Shown piece after piece: positions 34,401 to 44,720 of a stretch of DNA of 64,000 nucleotides. The stretch's first letter is position 1, and every line of letters begins with the position of its first letter. Made by a program: the position numbers and the translations under genes. The DNA comes from Utricularia gibba (taxonomy: Eukaryota; Streptophyta; Magnoliopsida; Lamiales; Lentibulariaceae). Below the pieces are notes generated by a model, which had not been told where the DNA came from, did not search any database, and worked only from the letters and a program-made list of their open reading frames with translations. Location: assembly GCA_002189035.1 (NCBI GenBank), contig NEEC01000007.1, forward strand, positions 1,860,001-1,924,000. The letters are read 5' to 3'.

Positions 34401-37174
34401 ATATTCAGAAGAGGGCACTGGAAGCAAAACAAGATGGCATCAGCAGTACAGCAAAAACTGAGTGCACTTAATTATCTTGCTCTTTGAAAAGAAGTACAGC
34501 ATACTGCAAAAAAAATGATACATGCAAAACTAAATCCTTTGCCTGTTCAAGTTTCGTATTTGGACTCCTGGATCCTGAAGATGATGCTGTCTTTGTCAAA
34601 AGACTGAGAGAAACCTCAACAACAGCAGCGGACTGGATGGATTTCAGAAACAGCAGTGTTTTACCAGAAATATAAAAAATAAAATCTTTCTTTAAAAAAT
34701 GAAAAAGCAGATTTTGGAAAAGTGCTACCTCCTGGTAGCCTATGGAAAGCCTTTTTGCATAGTCATAGGCAACATGCTGCTGTTCAGTCCCTTAGTTGAT
34801 CGAAATATACAGAAAAACAATAAAATCACAGGCATACTTTGGAGAAGCTCTACTTCCTCAGAATTAGGTGAAAGCCATTTGGAATATTCTTCATATAAAT
34901 GTGATGTCCATACCTGTAACTGCATCATGGTGTTGCAAAATTGCCATAGCATCAGCCAAAGAATCAGTTGTAGGTCCTGATATCTTCCTTCCAACAAAAA
35001 ACTCCAGCTGCCTAGCTGCCTATCGAAGCATATAACCACTATTTTAAGTTTACTTAGTTTCAAACCAGGAATGAATGTTCATGGTCAAATAAAGATGCGG
35101 AGGTTTTAATGGTGCACACTAACCAAATAGTAGGCACTCATGACTCTAACATAACGTTTGAGAGCTGGTCTACTTGTAAAGTATCCAGTCCAATAAGCAT
35201 TTACGCGGTCAGCATATCTGAAATAATGGTTTCCCAAGTTATCATGCCAGGCTGATGCCTTCTTATTTCTATCAAGCAGCGGCTAGCATTAATTTGAGAG
35301 CTCACGGGAAAAAGTCATCAGTTTTAAGGGGCCAGGACTCATTTAGTGCATATTTTGTATCAGTATAAAATGATGGTGTTGAGTACAGAGCATTGACTCG
35401 TCCATCCTGAAATTAGAGTAAAAAGCATCCATATGCTAAAACAAGTACAAAAAAACTGCACAAAGACTTATCTGCGTGTATTCTTGAGATGTCGCATCTT
35501 ACCAAGTTTACATAGTGTATGAGCTTATCCATATTTCTAAACCAAGAGTTTGCATATTGATATTTGAAATCAGTTCCCATGGTCCACATAACATGATTCG
35601 ACCGGGTAACATTAGCCTGGTACAAATAATCAAGAAGGTTAGCCAGATGCTTAGTGCAAATGATGATTTCCTCAAAATGTGCACTTATACGAAAAGTTAA
35701 CCTGAGCGATGGCAGCAGCTACGAAATCATTGACACGGTCATAGACGTTGTAATCAAATAGATCAATATTATCCTTCAACGGAACATAGAAAAGTTCAAT
35801 AACATAGAAAGATCTAGAATCCCAATAAGCTTTCAACGGCAAGTACCTGAACAACAGGGGATTTTTCATTGACTTCAAAGTTAAAACTATCAGGTGGTTC
35901 ATAGTTCCCCGCATGGAAAGCCCCAGAAAATATCTGAAGTAAAAATCCACATTGAGTTATTTTTTGAGGAAATGCGACATACCGATGACTAAAAACCATG
36001 AAAGCTGCAGTTAAAACTCTGCAACTTGGGAATAACCTGAGATGAAGAACCTAGAGACTTGGATCCCTGCCAAATAACCTCAAGCTTCTTTTCGCTCTTC
36101 CTTTTTGCTCTATCTTGGTAATCAATACGAGCAAAATACAGAGCATCAAACCCAACCTTAAACAAAAAAAAAACCTTCATTTAGGATATGTACATTCTGA
36201 GAAAAATTTATTAGCAGTTGACGCAGGTCACACAGTATGATGCATTGATCGCATTAAAGGGTTTGCGTTCAGAAAAGTACCTCAGCTCCTAGAAGATAAG
36301 CCTGAACAGCTGAATGCCCAAAAGGGTCAATTTGCCACCCAATTCTAGGAGTCACACTGAATTCCTCTTTCAGAAATCGATGGCCTAAAGTTGTTTGGTC
36401 AATCATGTCTATGTAATGCACTGCTGCCTCGTCATGCATGCACATACCACCATTTCTGCATATACAATTTGAAAACAAATGAAACGCAATGTGAAAGGTT
36501 ACTTGCACATTTAGCTCACGGGAAAAAAGAAAGAATTTAGTACATGAACTCGAGTTGACCGGTGTTTACTAGTGTTCTCACTACACTTTTTGTATCATCA
36601 CTCTGGTCATTCCACCAACGCTGAAAAAATGCCTTCAACATATGAAAACCAGAAGCAAATTAGCATCATTCGTATTACTTAAATAGCAACCAAACGAAAC
36701 TACTATAAGGATGGAAATATTCACCATTTCAACATAGACAAATTTTCGGCTTTTGTCAGCTAATAATGCGGGTATCAGCGAGTCCAGAACATTCTGCACA
36801 CATGCTCCCTGCACAAATTCCTCATACCTTGAATTCAAAGACAATTCTAAAAGGTTTGAATCCCTTATCACACACATTGTAGTCACAAAAACCGGAAAAC
36901 TACAGCGTAGACTACACACAAAAAATGAGCTATCAGAGACATACTCTTTGTGAAAATGAGACATATGAATAAGTACCTGAATCGAATTATTCAGCCCAGC
37001 ATAATACTGATCAACGGTCTTCAACCATCCAACATCATCGTGCGTATGGGGGACCAAATGCACATTAATCTTCCCAGAGACAATACCTTGAGAAGTGTTG
37101 TAAACCATATACTTCCCCTCCACCAAAACACATAATGCACAGACGATCCATGAAAAAACCCACAACCCCATCAT
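31492..37174 (-). pseudogene. GH38 alpha-mannosidase copy B, two frameshifts
   Basis: Second member of the tandem pair, start ATG at 37174. All 30 exons of copy A have counterparts with good splice sites, e.g. 37174-36977, 36808-36725, 36632-36544, 36455-36281 (with QIDPFGHS), 34632-34543 (again followed by a GC donor), 34061-33864, 33758-33619, 32248-32138, 32053-31964, 31868-31821, 31749-31681 and 31614-31492. Exon 16 is 198 instead of 196 bp: GGGTAGTAGT replaces GGTGTAGT on the plus strand near 33937. The frame is lost after GKLDTT and meets TGA at the fifth codon of exon 17, predicting about 575 residues. Separately, exon 30 has CCCCC where copy A has CCCCCC (31499-31503), which alone would end the protein at 31492-31494. 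The truncated product would keep zinc ligands and nucleophile but lose the C-terminal half; the transcript should be a target of nonsense-mediated decay. Confidence 0.88.
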
Positions 37175-37704
37175 CGCCGCAGCTACACCTTGCTGGAGCT
37201 TCTCCACTAAATCCCCAGCTCGAGTAGAACCCGCAACTCAAATCGAAATGCCGACGAAGACACTGCACTGTGCTGTCACTTCCATCCCCAACAAACTGAT
37301 CATGGATAAACCAGAACCGTCTCCAGTGCGTTAAAACTTTTTCACTTTAAGCCACTTTACAGAGGGTAACATGATAAATGGATTGAATTGGGCCATCCCT
37401 GGATTTTGATCCTTATCGGGGTTGCCTATGGGGAGCACCGTGCTTGGACCACCCCGCCCACCATAGCCATGGATAAGGGACCTCATTCACATGGGCGAGC
37501 AACACAAAGTTTCAGGTGGGCCGTTCTTACATCCACTTTACACGCTTGCCCATCAAAACAAAAAAGAAACCATCCCTCTGCTTTAAAATCCGATCACAAC
37601 ATCAAACAGATCAACTTCAGGTTTGAAACCTGATGAAATCTGAGTTTGACCGATCAAGGTATGCATTATTTTACTCTGAAACACAGAGTTGGGTGTTGTG
37701 GTTA

Positions 37705-38300
37705 TTTCAAAAAAGGTCAAATTTCATTAAAACTATTAAACTTATGTTCCGTTTTTAATTTTGGCATCAAAATTTTTTTTGTTTCATTAAAACAATTAAA
37801 CATATCAAAATCGTTTCATTTTAAAAATAAACATATAAAATTCATTTTTTATTTATGTAAACTGATATTTGCATGGATTTAATTAAAGTATAATTCAATC
37901 TAATAAAACATTTCATTAAATTCATCAAAAATTAATACAAAAATTGATTTTTTTTGTCTTTGATTACAAATAAAATAGTTTTTACATTGTTAATAATTTT
38001 CGTATAATGATTTAATTATACTTAAGTTTTTTAATGAATAAATTTTTTATGATGAAAATGAAATTGTATGTATATTAAATGTATTTAGTGAAATTTTATA
38101 TTAAATCAGATTATATTTTCATTAAATCAGATTTATCATTGTTTTATTCAATTACAAAAAATCAATTTTTATATTTACATTTGAAATGAAAAGTTTTTTA
38201 TATGTTTAATGGTTATACCGAAACAAAAAAAACTTTGATGCCAAAATTGAAAACGTACTATAAATTTAATGACTTTAATGAAATTTTCCCTTTCAAAAAA
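37705..38300. mobile_element. Mutator-type MITE with 10-bp target duplication
   Basis: The element is 37715-38290 (576 bp), flanked on both sides by TTTCAAAAAA (37705-37714 and 38291-38300). Its ends are long terminal inverted repeats: GGTCAAATTTCATTAAAACT at the left and, reverse complemented, GGGAAAATTTCATTAAAGTC at the right; similarity runs about 130 bp inward, including TTTTGGCATCAAA and CATTAAACATAT. There is no coding capacity. The 9-10-bp duplication and long TIRs starting with GG fit a non-autonomous MULE. It lies between the mannosidase B upstream region and CRR6. Confidence 0.85.
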
Positions 38301-38364
38301 TACCATTCATAGGCTTATTATGTGAATTAAAAACTAAGAATCACATTTTACTTTTATGATGGTG

Positions 38365-39473
38365 TCATGAGTCAGCATCGTCGACCCAATCGAAGAGCTG
38401 GTCGTCTACTCCATAGCCAAGCATCCGAGCCATGTCCTTCACCCTCACTCTCGGCCTGGGCACCCCGTGCTCCTTCAGCCACGAGTACGCCACAAACGCC
38501 TTCCCCACCACGAACAGCTCCAGCGCCTCCGGGTTGAACACGATCCCCTTCCTCAGGCTCATCTTCCATGTTTCAAAGAAAGAAGAAGAGAAATTTTAAC
38601 TAGAAAAGATAAGTTTATTTTTTATTTCTTTATTATTTAAACACTCTATAAAGCATTTATTTTTCGGAATGATAGTCGAATTGTTTAATTAAATAATAAA
38701 CTCGCTCACAAGGTAATAAATATAAATAATTTCGAAATAATAAATGATCAACGATTTGTGGGAAAGGTACGGGTAGTGTGTTTTTACCTGGTGAGGTACG
38801 AGCATGGCAGCGTAGCGTACAAGCTCCCCTGCTCTCCAATCCAAAACCACCGGCAGCCAGGGATACAGAGAATCCAGCCTCACAAACCATAGCCTTACGT
38901 CGGGGTACTCCGACAACTCCCGTGGATCACGCTCGTCTTCTCTCCGGTACTCGATCCTGAACCCAATCGTCCGGTCCAGGAACTCCTTAGCTTTCACTGC
39001 GATTACACGCATTTCTTCAACAATAGCGCACTTGTGGTTGTTGCACTTACTGAAAAAACGGACCTGATTGAGGCGAGGAGGTTATCCCCGTCGCGGTGTG
39101 GAACGGGGACAGGTCGAGGCGGGAGATGATCTCGTTATCGATGAGGACTTCGTATCGGCCTGGCGTCGGAGGCATAGGAGAGGGAGGTTCTAGTTGCAGA
39201 TTGGAGATGGAGAATTAGCGGAAGAAAATTGGAGCCTGAATTGGATCGACTCTGCGCGGGCGAAGACTCACCTGCATCGTCAATGTCGAATGAAAAGGGA
39301 TCCGCGGCGTCGGAGAAGGCGAATTGACCTTGGGGTTGCTGTGTGCAGCAGCAGCTGGTGAAAGTAGAACGGGGCTCCAGCTTGGGGTCTGAGGGAACAC
39401 AGAAATGGCGCCTTGGTGATTGTTGTGGAGACAGGGGAAGATAGGCGAACGTTGGCCCTATGGATGCCGCCAT
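38365..39473 (-). CDS. CRR6: CRR6-like chloroplast NDH assembly factor (DUF1817)
   Basis: Four exons: 39473-39272, 39189-39064, 38996-38788, 38562-38365, all GT-AG and in phase, giving 244 aa. In Arabidopsis CRR6 is a stromal factor needed to build the hydrophilic arm (subcomplex A) of the chloroplast NADH dehydrogenase-like complex. The start MAASIGPTFAYLPLSPQQ leads a Ser/Pro-rich, acid-poor transit peptide of about 45 residues. The DUF1817 core follows: PGRYEVLIDNEIISRLDLSP, RELSEYPDVRLWFVRLDSLY, PWLPVVLDWRAGELVRYAAM, and in exon 4 KGIVFNPEALELFVVGKAF and KDMARMLGYGVDDQLFDWVD. A GTG codon nine residues upstream is not needed. Intron 2 is only 67 bp; its acceptor (AATCGCAG) was chosen because it keeps phase and directly continues the domain. 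The assignment rests on remembered family features. Confidence 0.85.
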
Positions 39474-40087
39474 TGGCAGTGTGTGGATGGATGCGTTCAC
39501 CGTCTTATTTATATGAAGACTATGTATAAATTTGATTGAAAATATATCAAAATTATTTTTAATATTAATATATTCTATATATTACATCATTATTCTGTAA
39601 TATATAAAATCATCATACAAACTATTTTTCATCTCATTATATTATGATTACATTGTGCTTCAAAAATTTATTGATTTCGACCCTAATCCAAAGAAAGGTA
39701 TAAATACTTCAGATAGATCCCACATAAATTATGGACAAAGTAAAAAAAACAGAGTATATAAAAAGATCTTAAATTTTACATGAGAATTTTTTATCAAGAG
39801 AAAAGAATATAAAATCTTAAGAATTAAATATTTAAAATAGATAATATTATGTAAAGAAAAAATTCTTTAGAATAATTGTTTGTTACAAAATTTGAAGTTG
39901 CATGTCTAATTATTTCGAATGTAGAATCCAATAACGTATCATTTCACTCACATTATTACATGATTTTTTTATTACAAGGCAGGCAGGCACATGAAGAATG
40001 CCTTTTACACCTCTCCCACAAAACACTAATCCACCCCCATGATTGAATGGTACAAGAAACATTTACAAACTCAAGCCACAGCAACCC
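39474..40087. other. AT-rich intergenic between CRR6 and permease genes
   Basis: CRR6 promoter side (39474 to about 39600) and permease 3' UTR (to 40087). A/T-rich throughout 39520-39960. No gene or clear repeat. Confidence 0.5.
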
Positions 40088-42561
40088 CTAGTGCATGAGC
40101 CTGCGGCTCAGAAGGCCTTGCACAGACCCTACCACAGCCACAAGGGTGAAGATGAAGCTGAATGTTTTAAGAGCTTGAACCAGTATCCACAGCCATGTCC
40201 ATCTCCTGATCTTGTGCTGTGAAAGGTACATTTCCAAGGGAAAGTATATCATCAGCGGCCAAAAGTTGAGGGCTCCCAGAAGTCCCAAAACTTCGTTGAA
40301 GTAGGGGAACAAGACTGCCATTGCAGTTGTGGATGCGACGTATGCAGATCGAAAGCAGAGTCGAAGAAGATTCAACCTTACATGGTGAGCCATGAGGGGG
40401 ATCTTAATTTCAAACTCCTTTGTGATGAACCCACTATCAGGATGCTTCTCTGTGATGTATCTTTCGAATAATGCGAATAAAGGCTGACTGTAGATCTGCA
40501 TAGAATGGGAGCACATTCACAATGATGTGGAAAAAAGGTTGATGGTTGAGAGTTTACCTGGTAGCCACCAACAAGATGAGTGATGATACATGCGTTTGCG
40601 ATGTCAATGAGCCAGTAAGGTTCGTAAAATCCAAAGCCAGTTAAGAGATTTCCAGGGGCTTGATCGCCGAAGGCAGCATAGCCAAAACATCCACATGAGA
40701 GAAATAGTATGCTGGTAATGAGTATGGATATCGCTGAAGCCTTCTTCATTGTCTTGTTTTCTGGAGGGGGAGACTTGAGAGTGTCCTTCATTTTGAAAAT
40801 TTTTGAGGCTCAGTCTCAGATGTTACTACAGAAAAGAGCACAAAAAACAGATGGCAGAATGTCCATTGCCTACCTGAATATCCAACAGAATTACGTTGTA
40901 ATTGAAGGCAAAAGCTATGTCTCCAAGGGCCTGAGATGAGAGCCAAACTTTTTCAATGATATTGCTTGTTGATACTCCGGTAGCACTACCCTTAATTTCT
41001 CCTGATTCTGTTGGGGCAAACACTGTTCGTTAACAAAAACTATACCAGAAACTGGAAAACAAAAATGAAAAGTGGATCGTAATCTAGCAGCAGGTTTTAT
41101 ACCAGCAGTAAGGAATATGATAAATTTTTGTAATGAAAAAGCAATAAACATCACTGAGTGACGCATGAAAAAAACTCAGTCAACTAGTAAAAGCCCTATT
41201 GCAGCAACAGGAAAAGCTGATAATATACTGAAGCATACCTATGACTTTTGCAAAGCCAAGAGCAAGACCAACTATACTGTAAATAAAGGACATCATGGCA
41301 GCAATTATCGATAGCCATTCCATGTTATGGAAGTCGGGAATTTGAGAAAAAAATAACTGTACAGCTCCGAATATAAGCATGAATACAATGTCCCCATACT
41401 CGCACGGAGCATTGTGCCCCTCCTTGTGGTAACAGTTTGATTTTAAAATGGCCCTGTGAAAAAACATGTTAGTGGATTAAAGCTGTAATCTGAATGTCAA
41501 TGCCTAAACTGAAACATAACTAGGAGAATCTTAGTTTCTTTTCTGTACTGCACAATTCAAACAGTTACAGAAGAAAGTACAAGGTTTGGAGAACATAAGA
41601 CCTTGTATCGGAAAGGTAGAAGAAGACATAGAAAAGCTCCAGAAGTGGTGATAAGAACTCTTAAAATGTATATAGTCAAATGCTGAAGAAGTTGATTAGA
41701 TATAACTTCAACAAAATATAAGAAAACCACATCAAAAACACTTGACAAGTTCTTTTTCCCTTTTAAACAAAAGGCACTGGAATAATGACTACGGATCAGA
41801 AAAGAGCTTCTAGAAGCCAAAAGTGGGAAGAGTTTACAGTGAAGTACCTCATGCTGATTGCTGATGTTATAGTATATGCAATCCCAAAACCATAATAACT
41901 TACTTGGAGAAACACTCCGGCTACCCACATACTTGACTTCCCTGAGAATAAGCAGTTCCCCAAATAACTCAAAAAATCCAACATGCATCTAAGAATATAA
42001 TGGAACAGTTTTCACAAAGTGTCCTCGTCGAGTAGAAAATGCATTCTGTAATCTCATGAGTTGCCATAAGTGGTAATTAAAGGTTTTACCTAGGTAAGCC
42101 ATCACAGCATCCGTATAAGACTTGTTTCTGATGTGTCCCACTTCAGCATCAGGATATCTGTAGCAATCACAAACAAGATTGGAAACAACCAAAGTGACTG
42201 TTCCAAATACCATCATAGACAGAGGCCCTGCAACCCAACCAAGCTGAGCCACACTCCATGCGAGTGAAAGCACCCCGAGCCAATAACTCCAGTTATTATA
42301 TGGGCAACTGCTGTCCATAAAGTCCCTTCATTTTTAAACGTATTCGAAACAGCAATGAAGTCAGTTTTCTTCCAAAAAAACATGCCTTTCTCATTGAGAG
42401 TAGGGAAAAAACAATATTTTGTTTAGATGGGAAACGGGGGAAAGCTGCAGGAAAAAATAATCACCAGTTCTTGTGACATCTTCATTATACCCAGATGATG
42501 AAGAGGGTAAATCAGAGAGCAGAGGATGGCTGTTGCCCTCCTCATCGCGAACTTCAACCAT
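40088..42561 (-). CDS. amino acid permease (AAAP family, AAP type), frame break in exon 2
   Basis: Proton-coupled amino acid importer with about 10-11 membrane helices. Seven exons: 42561-42465, 42325-42090, 41941-41848, 41453-41239, 41007-40874, 40785-40558, 40495-40088; about 470 codons. Family motifs: GTLWTAVAHIITGVIGSG, LSLAWSVAQLGWVAGP, CYRYPDAEVGHIRNKSYTDA, SNCYHKEGHNAPC, SQIPDFHNMEWLSIIAAMMS, KVWLSSQALGDIAFAFNYNV, GCFGYAAFGDQAPGNLLTGF, GFYEPYWLIDIANACI, LNFWPLMIYFPLEMYLSQHK and VGSVQGLL near the end. All splice phases agree except within exon 2, which is 236 bp and one base short: after ITGVIGSG the frame changes to the one encoding LSLAW. The break lies at a GGGG run (minus strand, near 42277). 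The remaining six exons are clean, so this is either a very recent null mutation or a base-call error. Confidence 0.85.
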
Positions 42562-43042
42562 GATAAAACACCTAGTTCCCCAGAAAAAGGTGTTGCTCAC
42601 TACTTAGCAAAGAAAACAGTAGACTTCATTGGCAGAAACCTCTCCAGCTTACACAAAATAATTCCCCTTTCACACCAATAGAGGAACCACGCATGAACTA
42701 TGAAGTTTCGAAGGCAAACATCTCTAAAAAGGATTGCAATCCAATTTCGCACAAGACGCCGCCAACATATCCAGATTGATGACCACTGATGTTGATTGAA
42801 AGGGATTGAATCATTTTTCCAGACACAGCATCCAACGCGAGCGACAAAGGATTGAGTTGATGAGAGTGCAACCGAGAGCCATACGTGTCAATATCAGTGA
42901 AATTGCTAAAAATATATATTAAAAAAAACACGCAAGATGAAAGTCAAAAAACGCGCGAGAAGTCACATTTTGGGCCTGAGTTCCTTGGATTGGACCATCG
43001 GGCTCAGATCCGAAGCCGTTGCCTGAGCGGACACGAACGGAG
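42562..43042. promoter_or_regulatory. shared upstream region of permease and PGM-like genes
   Basis: 481 bp between divergent start codons. It must hold both promoters and leaders. Short frames in it are not gene-like. No clear TATA box was identified. Confidence 0.5.
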
Positions 43043-44540
43043 ATGTCGAGAACTCTTCCGAAGAGAATAATTCTTGTTCGACACGGTGAGAGCGCCGGCA
43101 ACATTGACGACGCTGCGTACAACACCATCCCCGACAACAAGATCCCCTTGACGCAGCTCGGTATCGATCAAGCCAAGGAGGCTGGAACTCGGATCTGCAA
43201 TGTTGTCTCCCAAGGCGGCCCTTCTTCCAGCTGGAAGGTCTACTTCTACGTATCCCCTTATCTCAGGACTCGTTCCACGCTCCGAGAAATCGGAAAAGCT
43301 TTCCCGAAGAAAAGAGTGATCGGTGCTCGGGAAGAATGTCGAGTCAGAGAACAGGATTTCGGGAATTTTCAGGTTGCGGAGAGGATGAAGGCTATTAAGG
43401 AGACCAGGGAGAGGTTTGGTAGATTCTTTTACCGGTTTCCGGAGGGAGAATCTGCCGCGGATGTTTATGACCGCGTATCCAGTACGTTTTCTTACACACT
43501 TCTTGATTTCATAATTTGAGAGCCATGAGACTAGGCAGTGGTTGTATAAAGAATTGTGCTTCTTTAGGCTGTTTGGACTTGAAAGTTTTCTAATTTTGAA
43601 TTGCGTTTGTTAGGCAGTTTCACTGTCAAGCTGAGTATACTGATCTTGTGGTGCTAGTGTCTATTTGGTAGTCCCAATCCTGGATAAAATGTGCCTGTTT
43701 AAGCCCTGAATTGTGCTTGTTCAGGCTTTCTAAATCTGAAAGTAGTAGTGTGCATTTCTGAATTGTGTTGTTTTTTTTGGGCATTTTGAGCTTGAATCTA
43801 GCACTGTAATGAACTTTAATGTAACCCTGAATTCTGCATTTGGAGCTTGAAACTAGTAGTGTAAAACCTTTGGGTGTTCATTTGTCAGCCCAAATTCCGA
43901 GTTGTGCTTGTGTAGGCATTTTAATCTTGAATCTAGTTGAGCTTGTCCTGGCATCCTTACCATGAAACTGGTAGTGCGATTAACTTTTTAACTGGCACTC
44001 ATTCATTCCTAATTCTAAATGGTGCTTTCCCTTGAACCCAATCTTCAGCATGCAACTTGTGGTATCATGCATCTAATGATGTCATCTGAAGTTGATCTGA
44101 TGTTCATGTTGGTTGCAAGTGCAGGCTTTTTGGAATCCCTGTGGAGGGACATAGACATGAACAGGCTAAACCATGGGCAATCAGAAGACATCAATCTCGT
44201 CATCATATCACATGGGCTTGCAATTCGTGTTTTTATGATGAAATGGTTTAAATGGACGGTGGAGCAGTTTGAGATTCTCAACAACGTTGGTAACTGTGAG
44301 TTTAGAGTCATGGAGCTGTGCCCCGGCGGAGACTACAGTCTAGCAGTGCACCACTCCAATCAAGAAATGGAGGAATGGGGTCTCACCCCTGACATGATCG
44401 CCGATCAGCACTCCCGTGCTCAGGCGACGAGAGACGAGGACTGGAGCGAAAGGCACCTCGGTGCATACTTCGACCAATTTGCAGACTCCTCTTCTGAAGA
44501 TGGAGATGCCCCTCTCCCACCCAATGGCCTTCAACAGTAG
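43043..44540 (+). CDS. histidine phosphatase / phosphoglycerate mutase-like protein
   Basis: Two exons, 43043-43481 and 44125-44540, joined in phase 1 across a 643-bp intron, giving 284 aa. It belongs to the histidine phosphatase superfamily: the phosphate-accepting motif is LVRHGESAGN with His at residue 14, the second catalytic His is at about 176 (NLVIISHGLAIRVFMMKWF), and further motifs are VSPYLRTRSTLREIG, REQDFGNFQ and FYRFPEGESAADVYDRVSSF. Such plant proteins (AT74-like, for example At3g05170 from memory) are probably phosphatases and not glycolytic mutases; the substrate is unknown. The C-terminal tail is acidic (SSSEDGDAPLPP). No targeting peptide. The intron carries degenerate repeats. 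Confidence 0.9.
43551..43982 (+). repeat. degenerate tandem repeats inside the PGM-like intron
   Basis: About seven diverged copies, 45-80 bp apart, of a motif like CTGAATTGTGCTTGTTCAGGCTTT ... CTTGAA.CTAGTAGTGT: clear starts near 43551, 43598, 43707, 43759, 43829, 43898 and 43938. They fill most of the only intron. No open frame. They look like a worn minisatellite. Confidence 0.65.
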
Positions 44541-44720
44541 GCAATGCAACAGGGCAGGCCAGTCTGCGTATAGAACATGCTACCACTCTGTTGATTCATT
44601 CTTGAGTTTTGATTCAGCGTCAGTATATGTGACTTCACAAAGTTCCGAAATTTGATGACAATGCAGTTGCAGTGATGAAGTAAATTTCAGTGAAGGTGAG
44701 TGAGCCGAATGAACTAACTT

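Larger units (their letters stand above)
30439..37660. repeat. tandem segmental duplication, unit B
   Basis: Direct-orientation copy of 22243-30018. The similarity stops after GACCGATCAAGGTATGCAT on the right, where unit A has GACCGATCAAGATATGCCAT. It holds the UVSSA tip, a 650-bp stretch absent from A (about 30566-31210), and the second, damaged mannosidase gene. Confidence 0.92.

Noticed and set aside
39050-39063. 14-bp intron in CRR6 using the acceptor TTTTTTCAG
   Set aside because: Too short to be spliced; the acceptor at 38997 gives a 67-bp intron and correct phase.
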